Positions 26,456 through 34,363 of a stretch of DNA of 64,000 bases are shown here, one piece after another. Location: the NCBI GenBank assembly GCA_937898415.1, contig CALDLA010000099.1, forward strand, positions 69,321 to 133,320, given 5' to 3'. The position numbers and the translations under genes were made by a program. Below the pieces are notes generated by a model that made no database searches, had not been told where the DNA came from, and saw nothing but the letters and a program-made list of their open reading frames with translations. This stretch comes from an uncultured Prevotellaceae bacterium (lineage in GTDB: Bacteria; Bacteroidota; Bacteroidia; Bacteroidales; Bacteroidaceae). How positions within the stretch are numbered: position 1 is the stretch's first letter; the number at the start of each line of letters is the position of its first letter.

Positions 26456-29400
26456 ATGAATATACAGGAGTTAAGCAAGCATTATGCCAAAAGGCCGCAG
26501 GTGGCGGCATTGGCAAAGGCCATAGGAAAAACGGGGGGACGCCGTATTTTCCTTAGTGGTTTGTTGGCCTCATCGGCCCCGTTGTTGTTCAGCAGTCTGG
26601 CTGAACGTTGTCAGTCCACCATCCTCTTTATCCTTCAGGATGCCGAGGAAGCCGGGTATTTCTATCATGACCTGACGCAGCTCATGGGCAGCGATCGTGT
26701 GCTGTTCTTCCCGTCGAGCTATCGGCGGTCAGTGAAGTACGCCCAGCGCGACCCTGCCAACGAGATACTGCGTACGGAGGTATTGGCTTCTATGTCCCCT
26801 AACTTAGGGGGCCTGAACAGCCTTTATATCGTCAGCCATCCTGAAGCGGTGGCCGAGATGGTGGTGACGAAGAAGAGGCTTGACAGCCGGACGCTGACGC
26901 TGACAACGGGCCAGACCATCAGCACGGGGACGATAGAACAGACACTGCAGGAGTTCGGCTTCCGCGAGGTGGACTACGTCTATGAGCCTGGGCAGTATGC
27001 CCTGCGCGGCAGTATCCTCGACGTGTTCAGCTATAGTAGCGAGTTTCCGTTTCGTATTGACTTCTTCGGCGACGAGATCGACAGCATCCGCACGTTCGAA
27101 GTGGAAGACCAGCTGTCGAAGGAACGTCGTGAACGGGCAGACATCGTGCCGGAACTGGCCGGACTGGTAGAGGACAAGGAGTCATTTTTCAAGTTCCTGC
27201 CTGATGAGACCGTCCTGGCCGTGAAGAACTATGACTACATCGCTGAGACCATCGAACGCACCTATCAGGAAGGTTTCTCGCAGCAGGCTGTAATGGAACG
27301 CATGGAGGAGGCTGAGACGGAGATGGAGCAGAAGGCCGTTGAGGAACAGCTGCGCCGCGAGTGCCAGCTCATCAATGGTGCGACGTTCCGTGCTGACAGC
27401 GAGCATTTCCGCCAGCTTGTCATCTCTCCCTCCACGTCCCACACTCCAACCTCCACCAAAATAGAGTTTAATATCTCGGCACAGCCGCTGTTCCACAAGA
27501 ACTTCGAACTGCTGGAAAAGACACTGGAAGACTACGTGCTGAAGGGCTATCAGCTCTTCATCCTAGCCGACAGCCAGAAGCAGCAGGAGCGACTGAAGCA
27601 CATCTTCAGTTCGATGAAGGAAGGACTGCAGTTCATCCCCGTCGATAAGACGCTGCACGAGGGATTCATCGACCACGATGCCCGTGCCTGTCTGCTGACC
27701 GACCACCAGATATTCGACCGCTTCCATAAATACAACCTGAAGAGCGACAAGGCCCGAACGGGCAAGGTGGCGTTGACACTGAAGGAGATACAGCAGTTTG
27801 AGATAGGCGACTATGTCGTACACGTTGACCACGGTATCGGCAAGTTTGGCGGACTGGTGCGCATGCCGCAGGGCGATGGTTATCAGGAAATGATCAAGAT
27901 AACCTATCAGCGAGGCGACAGCATCTACGTCAGCATCCACTCGCTCTACAAGGTGTCGAAATACAAGTCGCAGGACGGTGGCGTGGCTCCCCGCCTGTCA
28001 ACATTAGGTACCGGCCAGTGGGAACGGCTGAAGGAACGCACGAAGAAGCACATCAAGGACATTGCCCGCGACCTCATCAAACTGTATGCCAAGCGCCGTA
28101 AGGAGAAGGGCTTTGCCTTCAGCCACGACAGCTACCTACAGCATGAGTTGGAGGCTTCTTTCCTCTATGAGGACACCCCTGACCAGCTGAAAGCCACGCA
28201 GGACGTGAAGGCCGACATGGAGAAGGCACAGCCCATGGACCGCTTGGTATGCGGCGACGTGGGCTTCGGCAAGACCGAGGTGGCCGTACGTGCGGCGTTC
28301 AAGGCGGCCTGTGACGGCAAGCAGGTGGCGGTATTGGTGCCGACGACGGTGCTGGCCTACCAGCACTTCCACACCTTCAGCAGCCGACTGAAGGACATGC
28401 CCGTCCGTGTAGACTACCTGACCCGAGCACGCAGCGCCAAGCAGACGACTGCCCTGCTGAAAGACCTAGATGCCGGCAAGATTGATATATTAATAGGTAC
28501 GCACAAGCTGATAGGCAAGACGGTGAAGTTCCACGACCTGGGCCTGCTCATTATCGACGAGGAGCAGAAGTTCGGTGTGGCCACGAAGGAAAAGCTGCGC
28601 CAGATGAAGTCGAACGTCGATACACTGACGATGTCGGCAACGCCTATCCCACGTACCCTGCAGTTCTCATTGGTAGGAGCCCGCGACCTCAGCGTCATCC
28701 AGACGCCGCCGCCCAACCGCTACCCTATCCAGACGGAGATTCACACCTTTGGTGCTGAGATAATAGCTGATGCCATTAACTTTGAGATGTCACGCAACGG
28801 TCAGGTCTATTTCGTCAACAACCGTATCTCAGACCTGACCCGCATTGCCGAGATGATACATACCTACGTTCCCGATGCGAGGGTGGCCATCGGCCACGGA
28901 CAGATGAAGCCCGAGGAACTGGAACAGATCATCCTCGACTTCTCCAACTACGACTACGACGTGCTGCTGTCCACCACCATCGTGGAGAACGGTATCGATA
29001 TTCCCAATGCCAACACCATCATTATCAATGCCGCCCAGAACTTCGGACTCTCAGACCTGCACCAGATGCGCGGTCGTGTGGGCCGCGGCAACCGCAAGGC
29101 ATTTTGTTACCTGTTGGCACCGCCCTTGTCTGCACTGCCCACCGAGAGCCGCCGCCGTTTGGAGGCACTCGAAAACTTCAGCGACCTGGGCAGCGGTATC
29201 AACATCGCCATGCAGGACCTCGACATCCGAGGCGCCGGTAACCTGCTCGGTTCCGAGCAGTCGGGCTTTATCAGCGACTTGGGCTACGAGACCTACCAGA
29301 AGATTCTGAACGAGGCGATGGCAGAACTGAGGAATGAAGCTGATTTTTCGAGGAACGAGGAAGGAGAAAGAAGGAAGGAGGTATCTCATTCCTCGGATTG

Positions 29401-29869
29401 GGTTGCCGACTGCACTCTCGAAAGCGACCTTGAGATGTACTTCCCCGACCAGTACGTGCCCAGCGATTCGGAACGTATGCTACTCTACCGCGAACTGGAC
29501 AACATCCGCAACGACCAGGAACTGGAAGCCTACCGTCAGCGGCTTACCGACCGTTTCGGCACCATTCCCGATGTTGGCGAGGAACTGATACGCGTGGTTC
29601 CGCTGCGGCGCTATGGCAAGCAATTAGGTTGTGAGAAAATCATGCTGAAGCAAGACCGGATGTTCCTCTACTTTGTCAGCAATCCCGACAGTCCCTACTA
29701 TCAAAGTGAGGCTTTCGGCAGAGTGCTTGATTATGTCGGAAATAATGTTCGACGCTGTAACCTACGCGAACAGAATGACAAGCGTTCAATGGTCATCACT
29801 GATGTATCTACGGTGAAAGAAGCCTTGCAAGTAGTGAGAAATATCATTGATACTGAGAAAAATACCTGA
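26456..29869 (+). CDS. mfd: Transcription-repair coupling factor
   Basis: 1137 residues. Mfd removes RNA polymerase stalled at DNA lesions and recruits UvrA. The UvrB-like N-terminal module has REVDYVYEPGQYALRGSILD. The RNA-polymerase-interacting domain begins at FEIGDYVVHVDHGIGKFGG. The translocase has Walker A CGDVGFGKTEVAVRAAFKA and the DEEQ box LLIIDEEQKFGV, then ATPIPRTLQFSL and MRGRVGRGNRKAFCYLL. The C-terminal UvrA-masking domain begins after a variable linker (about 960-985). An odd insertion near residue 115 (MSPNLGGLNS) is encoded by a perfect 15-bp palindrome at 26796. Confidence 0.97.
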   Translation: MNIQELSKHYAKRPQVAALAKAIGKTGGRRIFLSGLLASSAPLLFSSLAERCQSTILFILQDAEEAGYFYHDLTQLMGSDRVLFFPSSYRRSVKYAQRDPANEILRTEVLASMSPNLGGLNSLYIVSHPEAVAEMVVTKKRLDSRTLTLTTGQTISTGTIEQTLQEFGFREVDYVYEPGQYALRGSILDVFSYSSEFPFRIDFFGDEIDSIRTFEVEDQLSKERRERADIVPELAGLVEDKESFFKFLPDETVLAVKNYDYIAETIERTYQEGFSQQAVMERMEEAETEMEQKAVEEQLRRECQLINGATFRADSEHFRQLVISPSTSHTPTSTKIEFNISAQPLFHKNFELLEKTLEDYVLKGYQLFILADSQKQQERLKHIFSSMKEGLQFIPVDKTLHEGFIDHDARACLLTDHQIFDRFHKYNLKSDKARTGKVALTLKEIQQFEIGDYVVHVDHGIGKFGGLVRMPQGDGYQEMIKITYQRGDSIYVSIHSLYKVSKYKSQDGGVAPRLSTLGTGQWERLKERTKKHIKDIARDLIKLYAKRRKEKGFAFSHDSYLQHELEASFLYEDTPDQLKATQDVKADMEKAQPMDRLVCGDVGFGKTEVAVRAAFKAACDGKQVAVLVPTTVLAYQHFHTFSSRLKDMPVRVDYLTRARSAKQTTALLKDLDAGKIDILIGTHKLIGKTVKFHDLGLLIIDEEQKFGVATKEKLRQMKSNVDTLTMSATPIPRTLQFSLVGARDLSVIQTPPPNRYPIQTEIHTFGAEIIADAINFEMSRNGQVYFVNNRISDLTRIAEMIHTYVPDARVAIGHGQMKPEELEQIILDFSNYDYDVLLSTTIVENGIDIPNANTIIINAAQNFGLSDLHQMRGRVGRGNRKAFCYLLAPPLSALPTESRRRLEALENFSDLGSGINIAMQDLDIRGAGNLLGSEQSGFISDLGYETYQKILNEAMAELRNEADFSRNEEGERRKEVSHSSDWVADCTLESDLEMYFPDQYVPSDSERMLLYRELDNIRNDQELEAYRQRLTDRFGTIPDVGEELIRVVPLRRYGKQLGCEKIMLKQDRMFLYFVSNPDSPYYQSEAFGRVLDYVGNNVRRCNLREQNDKRSMVITDVSTVKEALQVVRNIIDTEKNT

Positions 29870-29898
29870 TTTTATTTGGAATTGTAAAATAATAATCG

Positions 29899-29906
29899 TA
29901 TCTTTG
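29899..29906 (+). promoter_or_regulatory. -7 element (TATCTTTG) of the outer-membrane barrel gene
   Basis: TATCTTTG lies 42 bp before ATG 29948 in an AT-rich leader ending in CCTTAAAAACGTCAAACT. Confidence 0.65.
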
Positions 29907-29947
29907 CGGCGATAACTTCTTTTACTAACCCTTAAAAACGTCAAACT

Positions 29948-30547
29948 ATGAAGAAATTATTGTTAGCAGCAGTAGCTCTGATGGCTACGATGAATGTGAA
30001 TGCACAGCAGATGTTCCTAAAGCCAATGGTCGGTGGAACGCTCGCAACAGTTACAGGCGATTATACTGATGACGCAAAGATGAAACTTGGCCTGGTAGGT
30101 GGAGCAGAATTTGGTTACCAAGTTGCAGACCAGTTTGCTATTACTGCAGGTGCATTGGTTTCGATGCAGGGCGCTGGTCAGAAGGACAATGACTATTACA
30201 GGGACGCTTCTACAACATTGACCTATCTGAACATTCCCATTTTGGCCAACTACTACATTATTCCTGGTCTGGCTGTGAAGGCTGGTATTCAGCCTGGTTT
30301 CATGCTTTCAGCCAAGTCTAAAGGTGAGGAACACTATGGTGGCGGCTGGGTAGAATACGACCATTCTGGCACTGATGGTTACAAGACGTTTGATCTGTCT
30401 ATTCCCCTTGGCCTGTCGTATGAGATTTCTGATTTCGTCATCGACGCACGTTATAATCTTGGTGTCACAAATATCTATGATGATGATGATATCAAGAACA
30501 AGAATAGCGTCATCATGCTGACTATAGGCTACAAGATTCCATTCTAA
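29948..30547 (+). CDS. Small outer-membrane beta-barrel protein
   Basis: 199 residues. Signal peptide MKKLLLAAVALMATMNVNAQ. Alternating strands of the OMP_b-brl_2/PorT type follow: VGGAEFGYQVADQFAITAGA, LTYLNIPILANYYI, LAVKAGIQPGFMLS, LSIPLGLSYEIS and a terminal strand IMLTIGYKIPF ending in Phe, as expected for Bam recognition. Probably an 8-stranded barrel; no ligand suggested. It is convergent with the NusG-like gene, and the two stop codons share two bases. Confidence 0.85.
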   Translation: MKKLLLAAVALMATMNVNAQQMFLKPMVGGTLATVTGDYTDDAKMKLGLVGGAEFGYQVADQFAITAGALVSMQGAGQKDNDYYRDASTTLTYLNIPILANYYIIPGLAVKAGIQPGFMLSAKSKGEEHYGGGWVEYDHSGTDGYKTFDLSIPLGLSYEISDFVIDARYNLGVTNIYDDDDIKNKNSVIMLTIGYKIPF

Positions 30548-31554
30548 ACCATACAGGACAGATTGAGCAACTGGCTCAATTCCTCCTTCAAAAGGCGTTG
30601 CTGATTACTCAGCGGCGCCTTTTTCCATTCTTCGACGCGAGCCATGATGCTTTCCATCAGTTCGGCATCTGGGTTCAGTAGTGCATAGAAAAGTTGTAGG
30701 CGCAGTCGCAGCAGACTAGTGGTTTTCAGGGCATTGACGGCAGATAGCAGGCGCTGGGTAGCTTCGTCGGCATTCAGTTTGAGAGCCTTTGTGGCCATGT
30801 AGATGGGTAGTGCCAGTTCGGCTTGGCGTTGTGCGGTGTAGCCTTTGAAGGGTTGTACCTTGAGCAATGTTCGGCGCAATTCTGCAACCAGAATATTATA
30901 CTCGTTTTCCTGGCTTATACGATTAGGAGCCGCAAACAGCTTTTCGTATGCCAACCGGAACAGCGTTTTAAGGTCACCGTCAATATCGGTGGACTTCTTA
31001 GTGGGTTGGTCAACCAACTCTACCAGTTCAGGTTTCATGCTGACAGCAACGATAGAGATATCCGGAATGCTGATCACCAACTGCTTACTGCGCTTTCCTG
31101 GCAAGCGTACAAGGGTTCCCTCCACACCATCGAACACACCGCCATGCACCCTAATCCTGTCACCCACGTTCAGTTTGATTTCATCTGGTCGATAATAGCT
31201 CAGTTTTTCTTCTACCTGCTGAGTCACTCTGATGAAGTTCTCCATATCGTGGTCAGGAACAATCAGGACTTTGCGGTGACCTTTTCTGCCTGAAGTTTTG
31301 AAATAGACGATTTCCTTGGTGTGCTCTATGTAATCCTCTATGACTGACTTCGCGCTGTGTACAAAGACCATCTGGTTGATGGCGGGAATCAGTTTGCGCT
31401 CCTTTCTGTTGCCCAAGGTCATCAATTCATACTTCATGGGAACATAGCCATCAAGTCCGAGACGGCGTATGTCGTCCCGGACTTTGATTTCCTTTCTGTA
31501 GACAGTCGTCAGCACGTACCATCTTACTTTTTCTTGTTCCTTCTCTGCTCCCAT
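30544..31554 (-). CDS. UpxY-type NusG-like antiterminator with long C-terminal extension
   Basis: 336 residues, about twice the usual UpxY/NusG length. The NGN domain (about 10-115) begins VRWYVLTTVYRKEIKVRDDI and includes LDGYVPMKYE. A KOW-type segment follows (about 128-180, LNVGDRIRVHGGVFDGVEGT). Residues 190-336 are extra: a mostly helical, Leu-rich region ending LSQLLNLSCMV, with no family I recognise. UpxY proteins promote processive transcription of capsule operons in Bacteroides, but no polysaccharide operon follows here. It has its own promoter at 31574, and its stop overlaps that of the barrel gene. Confidence 0.85.
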   Translation of the reverse strand: MGAEKEQEKVRWYVLTTVYRKEIKVRDDIRRLGLDGYVPMKYELMTLGNRKERKLIPAINQMVFVHSAKSVIEDYIEHTKEIVYFKTSGRKGHRKVLIVPDHDMENFIRVTQQVEEKLSYYRPDEIKLNVGDRIRVHGGVFDGVEGTLVRLPGKRSKQLVISIPDISIVAVSMKPELVELVDQPTKKSTDIDGDLKTLFRLAYEKLFAAPNRISQENEYNILVAELRRTLLKVQPFKGYTAQRQAELALPIYMATKALKLNADEATQRLLSAVNALKTTSLLRLRLQLFYALLNPDAELMESIMARVEEWKKAPLSNQQRLLKEELSQLLNLSCMV

Positions 31555-31573
31555 GTTTTATGGCTTTAGGCAA

Positions 31574-31581
31574 CAAAGGTA
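31574..31581 (-). promoter_or_regulatory. -7 element (TACCTTTG) of the NusG-like gene
   Basis: On the minus strand this reads TACCTTTG, 20 bp before ATG 31554. It lies between clpB and this gene, so the gene has its own promoter. Confidence 0.6.
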
Positions 31582-31606
31582 ATGCTTTTGTTTCACATAG
31601 CCAAAC

Positions 31607-31620
31607 AAACGCCGGCGTTT
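31607..31620 (-). terminator. Possible terminator after clpB
   Basis: The self-complementary AAACGCCGGCGTTT starts 2 bp beyond the clpB stop. In the clpB direction only a short T-rich stretch (GTTTG) follows, so this is a weak call. Confidence 0.35.
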
Positions 31621-31622
31621 TT

Positions 31623-34169
31623 TTAGTTTCTGAACACCAAACCGTCACCAAAGTCGTCGACGACGATTGGCTTCTCATGCGAAACCTCGCCTGACAGCAG
31701 CTTCTTCGACAGGTCGTTGAGCACCAACTGCTGGATGGCCCGCTTGACGGGACGCGCACCGAACTCCGGGTCGTAGCCCTCCTGAGCCAGGTAGTCGATG
31801 GCCTGCGACGTTACCTCCAACTTGAAGCCCTGTGGCTCCAGCATCTCCTGCACCTTACGGATTTGCAAACGTACTACGTCGGCAATCTGCTTAAGGGTCA
31901 ATGGCTGGAAGGTGATGATCTCATCAATACGGTTCAGGAACTCCGGACGCATCGTCAGGCGTAGCTGGTCACGAGTGGCATTGCTGGTCATGATGATGAT
32001 GGTGTTCTTGAAGTTCGCCGTTCGTCCCTTGTTATCCGTCAACCGTCCGTCGTCGAGCACCTGCAGCAGGATGTTGAAGACGTCGGGATGCGCTTTCTCG
32101 ATTTCGTCGAAAAGTACAACACTGTAAGGCTTGCGGCGCACGGCTTCAGTCAGTTGACCGCCCTCGTCATAACCTACGTAGCCCGGAGGCGCACCGATGA
32201 GTCGGCTGACGGTGTGCTTCTCCTGATACTCCGACATGTCGATACGCGTCATCATCGTCTCGTCGTTGAAGAGGTACTCAGCCAGTGTCTTGGCGAGTTC
32301 CGTCTTACCGACGCCCGTGGTGCCTAAGAAGATGAACGAGGCGATAGGACGCTTCGGGTCCTGCAGTCCGGCACGAGAGCGGCGCACGGCATCACTGACG
32401 GCGGTAATTGCCTCGTCCTGTCCGATGACGCGGCGGTGGAGTTCTTCTTCGAGGTACAGCAGCTTTTCGCGCTCGCTCTGCATCATGCGGGTGACGGGGA
32501 TGCCCGTCCAGCGGCTGACTACTTCGGCGATATCGTCGGCGGTAACTTCCTCGCGGACGAGGCGGTTTGAACCCGACGGAGAGGCGTCGGGCACCGTATC
32601 CAGCTGGCGTTGGATGGCGGCGATGTCGTCCTCGAGAGCCTTCAGCTTCGAGTAGCGGATTTCAGCTACGCGGCCGTAATCGCCCTCACGTTCGGCACGT
32701 TCAGCCTCCAGGCGCAGGTTCTCCATCTCCTGCTTGTCCTGCTGAATCTTGTTGATCAGTTGGCGCTCGCCCTCCCACTTGGCACGGAACTGTGTTTCCT
32801 GTTCGCGAAGTTCGGCAATTTCCTTGTCGAGGTCGGCAAGCTTGTCGGCAGCGGGAGAACCGCTGCCCACAGTAATCTCGCGCTTGATGCTCTCGCGTTC
32901 GATTTCGAGCTGTGCTAAGCGGCGGGTAATCTCGTCGAGTTCCTCGGGCACCGAGTCGCGCTCCATACGCAGCTTGGCGGCGGCCTCGTCCATCAGGTCG
33001 ATGGCCTTGTCAGGCAGGAAGCGCTCGCTGATGTAACGCTCGGAGAGCTGGACGGCGGCAATGCAGGCATCGTCCTGGATACGCACCTTGTGGTGGTTCT
33101 CGTAACGTTCCTTCAGTCCGCGAAGGATGCTGATAGCCGACAGCTCATCGGGTTCGTCCACCATAACTGTCTGGAAACGACGCTCTAACGCCTTATCCTT
33201 CTCGAAGTACTTCTGGTATTCGTTCAGCGTCGTAGCACCGATGGCACGCAGTTCTCCACGGGCCAAAGCGGGCTTCAGGATGTTGGCTGCATCCATTGCA
33301 CCCTCACCGCCACCGGCACCCACCAGCGTGTGAATCTCGTCGATGAAGAGGATGATGCGCCCCTCGGCCTTCGTCACTTCGTTGATGACACTCTTCAGTC
33401 GTTCCTCGAACTCACCCTTGTACTTGGCACCCGCCACGAGGGCACCCATGTCGAGCGAGTAGAGTTGCTTGTCCTTCAGGTTCTCAGGCACGTCACCTCG
33501 GACAATACGTCCTGCCAGTCCTTCGACGATGGCGGTCTTACCCGTACCCGGTTCACCTATTAATATAGGGTTGTTCTTGGTGCGCCGGCTCAGAATCTGC
33601 AACAGGCGGCGAATCTCGTCGTCGCGGCCGATGACGGGGTCGAGCTTACCCTTGCGGGCCAGGTCAACCAGGTTCTTGGCGTACTTCTCCAACGACTGGT
33701 AGTTGTCGTCAGCCGACTGCGACTTGACGTTCTGTCCCTTCCTGAGTTCCTGTATGGCCTTCTGCATCTCCTTCTCCGTGCATCCGGCATCCTTCATGAT
33801 GCGGGCGGCAGTTGAGTTGACGGCCAGCAGCGCCAGCAGCAGCGGTTCCACCGAGACGAACTCGTCGCCCATCTTCTGCGACATCTCCGTTGCCTTCACC
33901 AACACCTGATTGGCTTCATTCGAGAGGTAAGGCTGTCCGGCACCCTGCACCTTTGGCAGGTGCTGGATTTCCTGACCAACGAGCATGTCAATCTGCTGGG
34001 CATTGACGCCCAGCTTCTGGAATACGAAGTTGGTGACGTCCTTAGCCTTCTCGAGCACACCTTTTAATATATGTACAGGCTCAATGGCCTGCTGTCCGTT
34101 CAGCTGGGCAATATTGACGGCCTGCTGAACCGCCTCCTGGGCTTTAATGGTAAACTTGTCTAATGTCAT
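31623..34169 (-). CDS. clpB: ATP-dependent disaggregase ClpB
   Basis: 848 residues from [16 protein letters not shown]. ClpB resolves protein aggregates with DnaK after heat stress. Two N-domain repeats come first. AAA-1 has Walker [15 protein letters not shown] and Walker [16 protein letters not shown]. The coiled-coil middle domain (about 400-530) is rich in Glu/Lys/Arg. AAA-2 has [19 protein letters not shown] and [15 protein letters not shown], and the C-terminal domain follows. The ATG at 34247 would add 26 unconserved residues, so 34169 was chosen. It is divergent from the xylanase gene, with a cluster of CGACA words in the shared 194-bp region. Confidence 0.97.
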   Translation of the reverse strand: MTLDKFTIKAQEAVQQAVNIAQLNGQQAIEPVHILKGVLEKAKDVTNFVFQKLGVNAQQIDMLVGQEIQHLPKVQGAGQPYLSNEANQVLVKATEMSQKMGDEFVSVEPLLLALLAVNSTAARIMKDAGCTEKEMQKAIQELRKGQNVKSQSADDNYQSLEKYAKNLVDLARKGKLDPVIGRDDEIRRLLQILSRRTKNNPILIGEPGTGKTAIVEGLAGRIVRGDVPENLKDKQLYSLDMGALVAGAKYKGEFEERLKSVINEVTKAEGRIILFIDEIHTLVGAGGGEGAMDAANILKPALARGELRAIGATTLNEYQKYFEKDKALERRFQTVMVDEPDELSAISILRGLKERYENHHKVRIQDDACIAAVQLSERYISERFLPDKAIDLMDEAAAKLRMERDSVPEELDEITRRLAQLEIERESIKREITVGSGSPAADKLADLDKEIAELREQETQFRAKWEGERQLINKIQQDKQEMENLRLEAERAEREGDYGRVAEIRYSKLKALEDDIAAIQRQLDTVPDASPSGSNRLVREEVTADDIAEVVSRWTGIPVTRMMQSEREKLLYLEEELHRRVIGQDEAITAVSDAVRRSRAGLQDPKRPIASFIFLGTTGVGKTELAKTLAEYLFNDETMMTRIDMSEYQEKHTVSRLIGAPPGYVGYDEGGQLTEAVRRKPYSVVLFDEIEKAHPDVFNILLQVLDDGRLTDNKGRTANFKNTIIIMTSNATRDQLRLTMRPEFLNRIDEIITFQPLTLKQIADVVRLQIRKVQEMLEPQGFKLEVTSQAIDYLAQEGYDPEFGARPVKRAIQQLVLNDLSKKLLSGEVSHEKPIVVDDFGDGLVFRN

Positions 34170-34234
34170 AATCGTTTTCCTCCTGTGATTTGTTTGTTTC
34201 TGAAAGCTGAGAGTCAAACAGTGTGCCGAATGCC

Positions 34235-34276
34235 CGACAACCGACAAAATGTCGTTTTCGTCTGTCTTTTTGTCGG
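34235..34276. promoter_or_regulatory. Cluster of CGACA words between clpB and the xylanase gene
   Basis: CGACAA occurs at about 34235 and 34242, TGTCG at 34250 and TTTTGTCGG at 34268-34276. CCGACAAAA (34241-34249) and TTTTGTCGG form a 9-bp inverted repeat with an 18-bp spacer. It could be an operator for either divergent gene; no regulator is assigned. Confidence 0.4.
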
Positions 34277-34326
34277 AAACAAAGGGATATGAGACGAAAA
34301 GAAAAGAATCTATCAGAAGAAATGAT

Positions 34327-34334
34327 TAATTTTG
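34327..34334 (+). promoter_or_regulatory. -7 element (TAATTTTG) of the xylanase gene
   Basis: TAATTTTG lies 29 bp before ATG 34364 and supports that start over the upstream ATG-rich extension. Confidence 0.55.
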
Positions 34335-34363
34335 CACACAAATACATAAAACCAATAACGAAA

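Noticed and set aside
34223..34363. 47-codon N-terminal extension of the xylanase
   Set aside because: The -7 element at 34327 and a clean signal peptide starting at 34364 show the extension is not part of the protein.
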